64,000 nt of DNA, taken from contig NZ_MLYO01000035.1 of assembly GCF_001866665.1 (NCBI RefSeq), positions 124,001 to 188,000 on the forward strand, written 5' to 3'. Shown here piece after piece: positions 16,385 to 24,762 of the stretch. Position 1 is the first letter of the stretch. Every line of letters begins with the position of its first letter. This stretch comes from Streptomyces monashensis (lineage in GTDB: Bacteria > Actinomycetota > Actinomycetes > Streptomycetales > Streptomycetaceae). The notes beneath the pieces were generated by a model. It made no database searches and was not told where the DNA came from. It worked only from the letters and a program-made list of their open reading frames with translations. The position numbers and the translations under genes were made by a program.

Positions 16385-17763
16385 GTGGCCCTGCTTTCGG
16401 TGTAGACGCCTGTTGCTGCGGCCGCGGGGCGGCCCTCGGGGAGCGGCTGGGGGTGCGGGCCGCCCGCGCTGTCGATGGCCTCGCGGTAGCGGGTGACGGT
16501 CCCCTCGGCGGCCCGGGCCCAGGTGAAGCGGGCGAGCACCCGCTCCCGGCCGGCCCGGCCGAGCCGGGCGCGCAGCTCCGGGTCGCCGAGCAGCCGTACG
16601 AGCCCGGCGGCGAGCGCGCCCGCGTCGCCGGTCGGCACGGCCAGACAGGTCTCGCCGTCGCGGCCGGCGACCTCGGGGATCGCGCCGCCGGTCGTGGCGA
16701 GCAGCGGGGTGCCGGTGGCCATGGCCTCGGCGGCGGGCAGCGAGAAGCCCTCGTAGAGCGAGGGCACGCAGGCGACCTCGGCGGAGCGGATCAGGTCGAC
16801 GAGTTCGGCGTCGGAGATGCCCTTGACGAACTCGACGGCCCCGGCGAGGCCGTAGCGCTCGATGGCCGCCGCCACCGGCCCCTCCTCGGGGCGCTTGCCG
16901 ACGACGACGAGGTGGGCGGCCGGGTGCTCGGTGCGCGCCTTGGCGAGCGCCTCCACGAGGAAGACCAGGCCCTTCAGCGGCACGTCGGCGCTGGAGGTGG
17001 TGACGATCCGGCCCGGTACCTCGGGCACGGCCGGATTCGGCGAGAACAGGTCGGTGTCGGCACCGATGTGGACCACGTGGATGCGGTCGTCGCGCACGCC
17101 GAGGTGGTCCACGATCTCCTGGCGGGAGGTGCCGGAGACGGTGAGGACGGAGGGCAGCCGGCGCGCGACGCGCTTCTGCATCCGGGTGAAGGCGTACCAG
17201 CGCCGGACCGAGTAGCGGCGCTGCCAGCCCTCGGCCGCGTCCAGCTCCAGCTGCCGGTCGACGGTGATGGGGTGGTGGATGGTGGTGACGAGGGGCGCGC
17301 CGATGTCGCCCAACAGGCCGTATCCCAGGGTCTGGTTGTCGTGGACGACGTCGAACTCGCCGCGCCGGGCCAGCAGATGGCGCCGGGCGCGCAGGGAGAA
17401 CGTCAGCGGCTCGGGGAACCCGCCGGTCCACATGGTCGCGACCTCGAGACCGTCGATCCAGTCCCGGTACTCGCCCCGGCCGGGGGTGCGGAAGGGGTCG
17501 GGCTGGCGGTACAGGTCGAGGCTCGGCAGCTCGGTGAGGGTGAGTCCGGGGTACCCCTCGTCGAGGACCGGGTACGGCTGCGAGCCGATCACCTCGACAC
17601 GGTGTCCGAGGCGGGCCAGCTCGCGCGAGAGATGCCGCACGTAGACACCCTGGCCGCCACAGAACGGGTTCCCTTTATAGGTGAGGAGCGCAATGTCGAG
17701 CGGTCGCTCGCCGTCGGCCGCAGGATCCTCCCGGACACCCGCGGCACGGGCCTCAGCGGTCAC
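16378..17763 (-). CDS. GT4-family glycosyltransferase
   Basis: 461 residues with the GT-B fold. The N-terminal domain has NPFCGGQGVYVRHLSRELA (the Gly-rich acceptor loop, about residues 32-50). The C-terminal nucleotide-sugar site has VTTSSADVPLKGLVFLVEAL and the E-x7-E motif in PSLYEGFSLPAAEAMA. It transfers a sugar from a nucleotide donor to an unknown, probably lipid or isoprenoid, acceptor. First gene of the operon with the methyltransferase and toroid protein. The GTG start is 54 nt from a KstR-type box (17818-17831) shared with the divergent kstR gene, so the operon may belong to the same regulon. Confidence 0.9.
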   Translation of the reverse strand: MTAEARAAGVREDPAADGERPLDIALLTYKGNPFCGGQGVYVRHLSRELARLGHRVEVIGSQPYPVLDEGYPGLTLTELPSLDLYRQPDPFRTPGRGEYRDWIDGLEVATMWTGGFPEPLTFSLRARRHLLARRGEFDVVHDNQTLGYGLLGDIGAPLVTTIHHPITVDRQLELDAAEGWQRRYSVRRWYAFTRMQKRVARRLPSVLTVSGTSRQEIVDHLGVRDDRIHVVHIGADTDLFSPNPAVPEVPGRIVTTSSADVPLKGLVFLVEALAKARTEHPAAHLVVVGKRPEEGPVAAAIERYGLAGAVEFVKGISDAELVDLIRSAEVACVPSLYEGFSLPAAEAMATGTPLLATTGGAIPEVAGRDGETCLAVPTGDAGALAAGLVRLLGDPELRARLGRAGRERVLARFTWARAAEGTVTRYREAIDSAGGPHPQPLPEGRPAAAATGVYTESRATC

Positions 17764-17817
17764 TCCGTGCCCCCTTCTGCCTGCGCTGTCCCGCGAGACT
17801 ACGCCGGGACGCTAATC

Positions 17818-17831
17818 TAGAACAAGTTTCA
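17818..17831. promoter_or_regulatory. KstR-type operator between the GT4 operon and kstR
   Basis: TAGAACAAGTTTCA matches TnnAACnnGTTnnA fully. It lies 54 nt from the GT4 start and 152 nt from the kstR start, placed for autoregulation and control of both divergent units. A second short inverted repeat, CTTGA-N4-TCAAG, follows immediately (17833-17846). Confidence 0.75.
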
Positions 17832-17983
17832 GACTTGATCGTTCAAGAGCCTCTGAATCTACCGGCAGGTAAGGGAGCTGTGAGCGGTGGATCAGGTGAT
17901 TCACGCCACGGCGGACCGCTCTGCCATGCTGTTTGATCACGTGCCCTACAGACGCCCTCACCGACTGTCACGGAGCGGGACCC

Positions 17984-18643
17984 ATGCCTGCGGAATCCAA
18001 GCCGGAAGCCAGTACGGTCCGGCCCTCGTCGTCGGCCTTGTCGGCCTTGTCGTCCTCGGCTCCGCTCACCGAGCGGCAGGAGGCCCGCCGGCGCAGGATC
18101 CTGCACGCCAGCGCCCAGCTGGCCAGCCGGGGCGGGTTCGACGCCGTCCAGATGCGCGAGGTCGCCGAGTCCTCCCAGGTCGCCCTCGGCACCCTGTACC
18201 GCTACTTCCCCTCCAAGGTGCACCTGCTGGTCGCCACCATGCAGGACCAGCTGGAGCACATGCACGGCACGCTGCGCAAGAAGCCCCCGGCGGGCGACAC
18301 GGCCGCCGAGCGCGTCGCGGAGACCCTGATGCGCGCCTTCCGCGCCCTGCAGCGCGAGCCGCACCTGGCCGACGCGATGGTCCGGGCCCTCACCTTCGCC
18401 GACCGCAGCGTCTCCCCCGAGGTCGACCAGGTCTCCCGCCAGACGACGGTGATCATCCTGGACGCGATGGGCCTGGAGCACCCCACCCCCGAGCAGCTCT
18501 CGGCGGTGCGCGTCATCGAGCACACCTGGCACTCGGCGCTCATCACCTGGCTCTCGGGCCGCGCCTCCATCGCCCAAGTGAAGATCGACATCGAGACGGT
18601 GTGCCGCCTGATCGACCTGACGGAGCCGGGCGCGCACCGGTGA
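17984..18643 (+). CDS. kstR: TetR-family regulator, KstR homologue
   Basis: 219 residues. After a Ser/Ala-rich N-terminal extension of about 28 residues comes the TetR helix-turn-helix: EARRRRILHASAQLASRGG, then FDAVQMREVAESSQVALGTL, then YRYFPSKVHLLV. These closely match mycobacterial KstR (QMRxVA, VxxGTLYRYFPSKVHLLV). The ligand domain keeps EVDQV and HTWHSALITWLSGRAS, like KstR's region ending WLxxRAS. KstR represses cholesterol-uptake and degradation genes and is released by a steroid-CoA intermediate. Boxes matching its consensus lie in this window at five promoters, including its own. ATG 17984 with GGAGCGGGA was chosen over a longer TTG start at 17933. Confidence 0.9.
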   Translation: MPAESKPEASTVRPSSSALSALSSSAPLTERQEARRRRILHASAQLASRGGFDAVQMREVAESSQVALGTLYRYFPSKVHLLVATMQDQLEHMHGTLRKKPPAGDTAAERVAETLMRAFRALQREPHLADAMVRALTFADRSVSPEVDQVSRQTTVIILDAMGLEHPTPEQLSAVRVIEHTWHSALITWLSGRASIAQVKIDIETVCRLIDLTEPGAHR

Positions 18644-18685
18644 CCGCGGTCGCCGGCGACCGTCGTCGCGGGTGCGCGCCGCTCC

Positions 18686-18919
18686 TCACTCCTCCGGCGG
18701 AAACACCGCCTCCCCGCCCTCCGCCAGCGTGATCAGGATCGCCTCCACCGGGCAGCCCTCGGCCGCCTCCAGGATGTGTTCGGCGGCGTCGCTGTCCGGA
18801 GCCACCGGGTGGGACTGGCGGGCGGAGTCGAGGCGGAAGGCGTCGGGGGCGTGGTGGAGGCACTGGGCCGAGCCGATGCACAGCGAGCGGTCGACCTCGA
18901 CGTGCCAGCGGTCGCCCAT
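18686..18919 (-). CDS. [3Fe-4S] ferredoxin
   Basis: 77 residues. Cysteines 14, 20 and 56 fit the three-cysteine pattern CIGSAQC ... CPVEAI of actinobacterial 3Fe-4S ferredoxins, which carry electrons to cytochromes P450. The gene follows the aldehyde dehydrogenase by 2 nt in the same operon. With a CYP125-like P450 at 35237-36472 and no nearer P450, it is a plausible electron donor for it, but this is inference. Confidence 0.92.
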   Translation of the reverse strand: MGDRWHVEVDRSLCIGSAQCLHHAPDAFRLDSARQSHPVAPDSDAAEHILEAAEGCPVEAILITLAEGGEAVFPPEE

Positions 18920-18921
18920 GT

Positions 18922-20373
18922 TCACGCCCCCGCCGGCAGGTGGATCATCTTGTGTTCGAGGTACGCGCCGTAGCCCTCCGGGCCGAACTCCCGTCCCAGA
19001 CCGGAGTTCTTGTAGCCGCCGAACGGGCCGAGCATGTCCAGGCTGAAGGTGTTGACCGAGTAGGTGCCGGTGCGGACCCGCCGGGCGACCTCGATGCCGT
19101 GCTCGGCGTCGGCCGTCCACACGCTGCCGGACAGGCCGTAGTCGGAGTCGTTGGCGATCTCCACCGCTTCGGACTCGTCGCCGTACGGGAGGAGGCAGAT
19201 GACCGGGCCGAAGATCTCCTCGCGGGCGATCCGCATGGAGTTGTGGACGTCGCCGAAGAGGGTCGGCTCGACGTACCAGCCGCGCTCCAGGCCCGCCGGG
19301 CGGCCGCCGCCGGTGAGGATCTTGGCGCCCTCCTCCTGGCCGATCCGGATGTAGTCGAGGTTGCGCTGCTGCTGGCGGCGGGCGACCAGCGGACCGACCT
19401 GGGTCGCCGGGTCCAGCGGGTCGCCGACCCGGAGCGCGCTCGCCGCGGCCGCGAAGGCGTCGGCGTACTCGTCGTAGCGGGTGCGCGGGACGAGGATGCG
19501 GGTCTGGGCGACGCACGCCTGCCCGTTGTTCATCCAGGCGGCCGGGACGATGCCGGCGACCGCCGTCGCCACGTCCGCGTCGGGCAGTACGACCGCCGCC
19601 GACTTTCCGCCCAACTCCAGTGTGACCCGGGTCAGATGGCGGGCGGCGACCTCCATCACGCGCTTGCCGGCCGCGACCGAGCCGGTGAAGGAGACCTTGT
19701 CGATGCCGGGGTGCCCGACCAGGTACTCGCTGACCTCCCGGTCGGCGGGGAGGATCGAGAGCACACCCTCGGGGAGGCCGGCGTCCCGGGCGATCTCGGC
19801 CAGCACGTACGCGTCCAGCGGCGACTCCGGGGACGGCTTCAGTACGACCGTGCAGCCGGCCAGCAGCGCGGGCGCGAGCTTGGCGGCGGCCACGAACTGC
19901 GGGACGTTCCACGGGACCACGGCCGCGACCACCCCGACCGGCTCCCGCCGGACGAGGATCGGCCCGAGGACGCCGTCGCGCCGCTCCTCGTACGTGTACC
20001 CCTGCGCGACCCTGATCGCCGCGTCCCACACCATCATCGCGCCGAGCGCCTGGGCGAGGACGCTCCAGGAGTACGGCGAGCCGTTCTCCGAGGAGATGAC
20101 CCGGGCGATCTCCTCGTGCCGGGCGGCGATGCCGTCCTTGATGCGGGTGACGACCTCGATCCGTTCCTCCTGGGTCGCCCGCGGCCAGGGCCCCTCGTCG
20201 AAGGCCCGGCGCGCCACGGCCACCGCCCGGTCGACGTCCGCCCGCGCGGCGTGCGGCACCCGGCCGATGACCTCCTCGGTGTGCGGCGAGATCACCTCGA
20301 TGACGTCCCTGCCCGCGGGGTCGGTCAACTCCCCGCCGATGAACAGCTGTCCGTGTTCGATGAGCTCGGTCAT
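18922..20373 (-). CDS. NAD(P)+-dependent aldehyde dehydrogenase
   Basis: 483 residues of the ALDH superfamily. N156 in PWNVPQF, the general base Glu253 in TLELGGKSA and nucleophile Cys287 in NNGQACVAQTR are all in place, as is the C-terminal LGPFGGYKNSGLGREFG. It oxidizes an aldehyde to the acid; in context this could be the C26/27 aldehyde after P450 hydroxylation, or another acyl chain. ATG 20373 (residue 5 of the longest frame) is favoured because AAAGG lies 11 nt upstream, while the GTG at 20385 would sit against that box. Co-transcribed with the ferredoxin. Confidence 0.9.
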   Translation of the reverse strand: MTELIEHGQLFIGGELTDPAGRDVIEVISPHTEEVIGRVPHAARADVDRAVAVARRAFDEGPWPRATQEERIEVVTRIKDGIAARHEEIARVISSENGSPYSWSVLAQALGAMMVWDAAIRVAQGYTYEERRDGVLGPILVRREPVGVVAAVVPWNVPQFVAAAKLAPALLAGCTVVLKPSPESPLDAYVLAEIARDAGLPEGVLSILPADREVSEYLVGHPGIDKVSFTGSVAAGKRVMEVAARHLTRVTLELGGKSAAVVLPDADVATAVAGIVPAAWMNNGQACVAQTRILVPRTRYDEYADAFAAAASALRVGDPLDPATQVGPLVARRQQQRNLDYIRIGQEEGAKILTGGGRPAGLERGWYVEPTLFGDVHNSMRIAREEIFGPVICLLPYGDESEAVEIANDSDYGLSGSVWTADAEHGIEVARRVRTGTYSVNTFSLDMLGPFGGYKNSGLGREFGPEGYGAYLEHKMIHLPAGA

Positions 20374-20389
20374 GACCGCCGCCACCTTT

Positions 20390-20404
20390 CTGACACTGTT
20401 TCAG
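20390..20404. promoter_or_regulatory. CTGAC-N5-GTCAG-like repeat at the aldehyde dehydrogenase promoter
   Basis: CTGACACTGTTTCAG keeps 9 of 10 repeat positions, 17 nt upstream of the aldehyde dehydrogenase start, the same spacing as at the F420-type oxidoreductase gene. Confidence 0.5.
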
Positions 20405-20420
20405 AACTGATATCAGTTCT
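20403..20420. promoter_or_regulatory. Perfect 18-bp palindrome in the divergent ALDH/MBL promoter
   Basis: AGAACTGATATCAGTTCT reads the same on both strands. It abuts the CTGAC-type repeat and contains the half-site CTAGAAC/GTTCTAG seen in KstR boxes, but with the halves 8 bp apart rather than 2. It probably serves both divergent genes; the binding protein is unknown. Confidence 0.65.
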
Positions 20421-20456
20421 AGTTACAGTGGGCAATGGCGGTGGGGCGGAGGACAG

Positions 20457-21482
20457 ATGGCGACGACGTTCGATCACGGCGGGGGCGTACGGTCCGTGGC
20501 GGTGCCGATCCCGGACAACCCCCTCGGCCACACTCTCGTCCACGTGGTGGAGACCGACCGGGGGCCGGTGCTGGTCGACACCGGCTGGGACGATCCCGGC
20601 TCCTGGGACACCCTCGTGGCGGGGCTCGCGGCGTGCCGTACGACGGTGGGCGAGGTCTACGGCGTCGTCGTCACCCACCATCACCCGGACCACCACGGGC
20701 TGTCCGCGCGGGTGCGCGAGGCCTCCGGCGCCTGGGTGGCGCTGCACCCGGCCGACGCGGCGATCGTGCGCAGGACGCGGGAGACGCGGCCCGAGCGGTG
20801 GTACACGTACATGGCGGCCAAGCTGACGGCGGCCGGGGCGCCCGAGGAGCATGTGGCTCCCCTGCGCACCCCGCGCCCCCGCTCCCTGCCCGGCCTCTCC
20901 CCCGCCCTCCCGGACCGGGAGATCGTCCCGGGCGAACTCCTCGACCTGCCGGGCCGCCGACTGCGCGCGATCTGGACGCCGGGGCACACGCCCGGGCATG
21001 TGTGCCTGCACCTGGAGGAGGAGCATCCGGCCCGACTCGCCGGTCACGGGCGGCTGTTCAGCGGCGATCACCTGCTGCCGGGGATCACCCCGCACATCGG
21101 CCTGTACGAGGACCCCGACGACACGACCGTCACCGACCCCCTCGGCGACTACCTCGACTCCCTGGAGCGGATCGGCCGGCTCGTCCCCGCCGAGGTCCTC
21201 CCCGCGCACCAGCACGCCTTCACCGACGCGCCGGGCCGGGTACGGGAGTTGCTCGCCCACCACGAGGAACGGCTGGCCGGCCTGCTCGCCCTGCTCGCCG
21301 AGCCGCTCACTCCCTGGCAGGTGGCCGAGCGGATGGAGTGGAACCGCCCGTGGGGGCAGATCCCGTACGGATCGAGGAACATCGCCGTCTCGGAGGCGGA
21401 GGCCCATCTGCGCCGGCTCGTGAAGCAGGGGCGGGCGGAGGCGGTGACGGGGAGCGAGCCGGTGGCGTACGTGGCGGTGTGA
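20457..21482 (+). CDS. Metallo-beta-lactamase-fold hydrolase
   Basis: 341 residues. The zinc motif THHHPDHHG (H74-x-H76-x-D78-H79) is followed by a further ligand in TPGHTPGHV and the Asp in FSGDHLLPGI, and a late His in LPAHQHAF. The C-terminal 80 residues form a winged-helix-like extension (LTPWQVAERMEWNR, AEAHLRRLVKQGR) as in glyoxalase II/thioesterase-like relatives. It probably hydrolyses a thioester or ester. GGAGGA precedes ATG 20457. Divergent from the aldehyde dehydrogenase, sharing its operator region, and followed by a SnoaL-like gene. Confidence 0.9.
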   Translation: MATTFDHGGGVRSVAVPIPDNPLGHTLVHVVETDRGPVLVDTGWDDPGSWDTLVAGLAACRTTVGEVYGVVVTHHHPDHHGLSARVREASGAWVALHPADAAIVRRTRETRPERWYTYMAAKLTAAGAPEEHVAPLRTPRPRSLPGLSPALPDREIVPGELLDLPGRRLRAIWTPGHTPGHVCLHLEEEHPARLAGHGRLFSGDHLLPGITPHIGLYEDPDDTTVTDPLGDYLDSLERIGRLVPAEVLPAHQHAFTDAPGRVRELLAHHEERLAGLLALLAEPLTPWQVAERMEWNRPWGQIPYGSRNIAVSEAEAHLRRLVKQGRAEAVTGSEPVAYVAV

Positions 21483-21529
21483 GCGGCAATCGGCTCGCCT
21501 CGAGCGCAGCTGCCCTGTAGGACAGCCTC

Positions 21530-21988
21530 ATGGATCCCCTGGAGCTTCTGCTCGCCGAGCGCGCCTGCGAGCGCCTGATCACCGACTTCGTCCACCGCCT
21601 CGACCTCGGCGAACCGGCCGGCGTGGCCGGGCTGTTCACCGAGGACGGCGTCTGGGAATGGCCCCCGCCGGGGGACGGACGGCGGGTGGCGGGGCGGCAG
21701 GCGCTGGGCGAGTACTTCGCCTCCCGCCCCGCCGACCGGCTCTCGCGCCGGTTCATGTCCAACGTCCTCGTCACCGTGACCGGGCCGGACACCGCCACCG
21801 CCGTCTCGTACTTCGCGACCTACCGCGTCGACGGGCACGACGGCGGCACGGTGCCCGCCGGACCGCCCGTCCAGATCGGGACCTACGAGGACTCGTTCCG
21901 CCGGGCCGACAGCCGCTGGCTGCTGGACCACAGGGTGCTGCGGCTGCCCTTCGGAGGGCCGACTCCCCGGGCCGAGAAGGCTAGTTGA
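21530..21988 (+). CDS. SnoaL-like (NTF2-fold) protein
   Basis: 152 residues. The NTF2-like cone fold is seen in the helix ERACERLITDFVHRLDLGE, then VAGLFTEDGVWEWPPPG, FMSNVLVTVTGPDTATAVSYFATY and a final SRWLLDHRVL. Members act as small hydratases, isomerases or hydroxylases on polycyclic or steroid-like substrates. It lies 47 nt behind the metallo-hydrolase gene, probably co-transcribed. The substrate is inferred only from the KstR-linked setting. The last 8 nt overlap the convergent flavoprotein gene. Confidence 0.82.
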   Translation: MDPLELLLAERACERLITDFVHRLDLGEPAGVAGLFTEDGVWEWPPPGDGRRVAGRQALGEYFASRPADRLSRRFMSNVLVTVTGPDTATAVSYFATYRVDGHDGGTVPAGPPVQIGTYEDSFRRADSRWLLDHRVLRLPFGGPTPRAEKAS

Positions 21989-23405
21989 GACCTGCCGCGG
22001 TGCGTTCCGAGTCGGTCAGGGGTGGGCCGGGGAGGGGGCCCTTGCGGGGGCCGAGGGCGATGTTCCAGAGCATGTCGGGGGCGAGCAGCCGGGATGCCGG
22101 GGCCTTCAGGCTCATCACGTCCAGGAGGCCGTGCAGGGCGCGCGGGTTCTCCGCGCCCGCGGCCACGGCCCGGTCGACGTACCGGCTGAGCAGACGCTCC
22201 ACGAGGGTGGGCGGCTCGGGCGTGGCGCCGGGGTAGGAGGCGTCCTGGCCGACCGCGAGGTTCCAGGCGTTGCCGACCGGGCGGGCGACCGCGCGCTGGA
22301 CGCGGCGGGCGGTGCCGGGGGCCGTGGGGCCGTACCGGTCGAGGACCCGGCCGAGGGCGAGCGCGCTCTGCGCGGCGACGGACAGTCCGTGGCCGTAGAC
22401 CGGGTTGTACCCGGCGACGGCGTCGCCGAGGACGGCGAAGCCCTCCGGCCAGGTCGGGGCGTTCTCGTAGTAGCGGCGGCGGTTGGCGGTGCTGCGGGTG
22501 GTCACCGGGTCGGTCAGCGGCTTCGCCCGCGCGAGGAGGCGGCCGATGACCGGGTCCGTCAGGCCGGTGAGCGCGAAGTGCTCGAACGCCTCCGGGTCGG
22601 CGGTGGGCTGCCCGCCCCGGGTGCCGGAGAGGGTGACCAGCCAGCGATCCCCCTCGATCGGTACGACGACCCCGCCGCGGCCGGGTGCCCGGCGCGGGTC
22701 GGCCTGGACGTTGACCACCGGGTAGCGGCGGCCGAGGGTGCCGTCGGGGGCGGCGTACAGCCGGCTGGCGTAGGCGACGCCCGCGTCCACCACGCGCTCC
22801 TCGACGGGGCCGTGGCCCAGTCGCCCGAGCCATGCGGAGGCCTGCGAGCCGCGGCCGCTCGCGTCGATCACCAGGTCGGCCGCCAGCGTGCTCTCCCGGC
22901 CGTCGGGACCGGTGGGCACGCGGACGCCGGTGACACGGTCGCGCCGCCCGGCCAGGCCCGCCGCGCGGGTGCCGTCGAGCAGGGTGATCCCGGGGCGGGC
23001 GAGGACGTGGGCCCGGATCACCGCGTCCAGCAGGTCCCGGCTGCACACGATCATGTGGTGCCGGGAGTCGGTGAAGCGCCGGAACCACTGCCCGGAGGGC
23101 GCCTTGCTGACCAGGTCGCTCATCACGCCGATGAGTCCGGCGCCCTGGCCGGTCACCTCCCCGGTGATGCCCGGCAGCAGCTCCTCCAGGGCGCTCACCC
23201 CGCCGGACCACAGCAGATGGGCGTGGCGGGCCTGGGGCAGGCCCTTGCGGGGCTCGGCGCCCGCCGGCAGCCGGTCGGCCTCCACGACGGTCACCTCGTG
23301 GAAGCGGGTGGCGAGTACGGACGCGGCGAGCATGCCGGTCGTACTGCCGCCGATGACGACCGCTCTGCGGCGGGCGGTGCGTATGTCAGCGGCTGTGTCA
23401 GGCAT
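21981..23405 (-). CDS. FAD-dependent oxidoreductase (PHBH/geranylgeranyl-reductase-like)
   Basis: 474 residues. The FAD dinucleotide motif is AVVIGGSTTGMLAASVLA (about residues 15-32) ending in VVEAD. A second FAD contact is DLVIDASGRGSQAS, and the ribityl contact is FAVLGDAVAGYNPVYGHGL. Such enzymes hydroxylate or reduce small hydrophobic substrates. No transmembrane segment. It is the last gene of a four-gene operon: its ATG lies inside the 3' end of the membrane-protein gene (8-nt overlap). Its steady pairing with a peptidase/regulator module suggests it makes or modifies a signal, but that is conjecture. Confidence 0.88.
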   Translation of the reverse strand: MPDTAADIRTARRRAVVIGGSTTGMLAASVLATRFHEVTVVEADRLPAGAEPRKGLPQARHAHLLWSGGVSALEELLPGITGEVTGQGAGLIGVMSDLVSKAPSGQWFRRFTDSRHHMIVCSRDLLDAVIRAHVLARPGITLLDGTRAAGLAGRRDRVTGVRVPTGPDGRESTLAADLVIDASGRGSQASAWLGRLGHGPVEERVVDAGVAYASRLYAAPDGTLGRRYPVVNVQADPRRAPGRGGVVVPIEGDRWLVTLSGTRGGQPTADPEAFEHFALTGLTDPVIGRLLARAKPLTDPVTTRSTANRRRYYENAPTWPEGFAVLGDAVAGYNPVYGHGLSVAAQSALALGRVLDRYGPTAPGTARRVQRAVARPVGNAWNLAVGQDASYPGATPEPPTLVERLLSRYVDRAVAAGAENPRALHGLLDVMSLKAPASRLLAPDMLWNIALGPRKGPLPGPPLTDSERTAAGLN

Positions 23406-24762
23406 GTGCGGTGAGACCTTCCGTGGCGGCCGCCTGCCGGCGGAACCTTTCGATGACCGGCGCGTGGAGTCGCAGCGCGTGCGCGATGGACTCCAGCTCG
23501 CTGTCGGACAGGACCGCCGCGGCACCGGGCCGGCTCGCGTCGTCCGCCTGGCCGTCGTCGTCGGCCCGGCCCGGCCCGGCCGCCCGATCCGCCGCGTCCG
23601 GCCGAGCCGACTCGACCGCCCGCCCCGCCGCGTCCGAGCGGGCCGCAGGATCCGGCCGGCCCGCGTGGTCCGCGTGTTCCTCGGGGGCCGCGGCGGGCGG
23701 TTCGGCCCTGTCGGCAGGGGCGTGCAGCACGTCGGCCGCGACCAGGATGTCCACCGCGCCGGCGATGCCCCGCGCCTCGGCGTCCGGGTGGCCGGCGGAC
23801 AGGGCCGCCGTACGGGCCCGTTCGCGGCGGGTACGGCTGAGGTGCGGGGCCAGTTTGAGCAGGCCGTCGTTGATGGCGGCCCGGCGCAGTTCGAGGCGGA
23901 GGGCGGCGCCGCTGACCCGGCCTGTCGCCGGGGCCGCCGGCGCGGCGACCGTCAGCATGGTCTGCCACAGCGGCCGCAGCAGCCGGTGCGTGCGCACCAG
24001 CCGGCGGCGCTCCTCGACCACCGGGCCGGCCTGCCCGGCGATGAACCCCGTGGCGACCAGCAGCGCCTCGGCGATGGCGAACGGCGGGGCGACGTACGTC
24101 GACAGCCAGTCCCAGTCACGGCCGCTCCAACGGGCGCTGACGGCGGCGAGCTTGGCGACGTCGAAGACGAGCCCGAGGGCGTAGGCGACCTGGAGGAAGA
24201 TGACGGCCCGGCGCAGCCAGGTGTCCTCGACCTCCTTGTACCAGGCCCACAGCATGCCGGCCGCGACCAGCGCGGACACCAGGTGCGCGACCAGGTACAG
24301 CATCCCGAACTCGCGCATCCAGGGCGTGTTGGCGTAGTAGGTGTCGAGGTCGCGCAGCCGCTCCACGTGGTGGTCGCCGAGCGAGAACGTCGTCCACAGG
24401 CCCGCGATGATGGCCGTGTACGCCATCCACACCAGCCGGGTGCGCCGGCGGCGGACGGCGGAGGGGGGTTCGCGCCAGGTGATGATGAGCCACAGGCAGG
24501 CGCCGCAGTAGGCGGTGAGGAGCGAATACACCCACACGCCCGCGAAGTTGGGGATGCCGGTGAACGCGTTGAGGCGGTGCAGGTTGGCCGGCGGCAGCGA
24601 GGCGAAGACGATCGCGCCGATGCCGAGCAGCAGCGCGGTGGCCCGCAGGATGGGGTCCTGCCAGGCGCGGCGCAGCAGCGGGAGCTTGATGACGAACGCC
24701 ACGGCGAGCAGGGCGCCGGGGACCGCGTAGGCGGCGACGGTGCCGGAGACGTCCCAGCGCAT
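23398..24762 (-). CDS. MAB_1171c-family polytopic membrane protein
   Basis: 454 residues. Seven or eight hydrophobic segments span roughly residues 8-265, including a conserved LSLGDHHVERLRD loop and HLVSALVAAGMLWAWYKEVE. The cytoplasmic C-terminal half is helical and ends in ELESIAHALRLHAPVIERF; a low-complexity Ala/Asp/Arg/Pro stretch of about 60 residues (roughly 360-420) looks like a linker expansion. The family is annotated as a putative transporter without experimental support that I know of. Its start overlaps the stop of the HExxH peptidase gene (ATGA), so the products are probably made together. Confidence 0.85.
   Translation of the reverse strand: MRWDVSGTVAAYAVPGALLAVAFVIKLPLLRRAWQDPILRATALLLGIGAIVFASLPPANLHRLNAFTGIPNFAGVWVYSLLTAYCGACLWLIITWREPPSAVRRRRTRLVWMAYTAIIAGLWTTFSLGDHHVERLRDLDTYYANTPWMREFGMLYLVAHLVSALVAAGMLWAWYKEVEDTWLRRAVIFLQVAYALGLVFDVAKLAAVSARWSGRDWDWLSTYVAPPFAIAEALLVATGFIAGQAGPVVEERRRLVRTHRLLRPLWQTMLTVAAPAAPATGRVSGAALRLELRRAAINDGLLKLAPHLSRTRRERARTAALSAGHPDAEARGIAGAVDILVAADVLHAPADRAEPPAAAPEEHADHAGRPDPAARSDAAGRAVESARPDAADRAAGPGRADDDGQADDASRPGAAAVLSDSELESIAHALRLHAPVIERFRRQAAATEGLTAHA

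Noticed and set aside
14562..22000. Biosynthetic gene cluster for a terpenoid glycoside
   Set aside because: Glycosyltransferase, methyltransferase and toroid genes are suggestive, but no prenyl synthase or true cyclase motif is present; kept only as an operon of unknown product.
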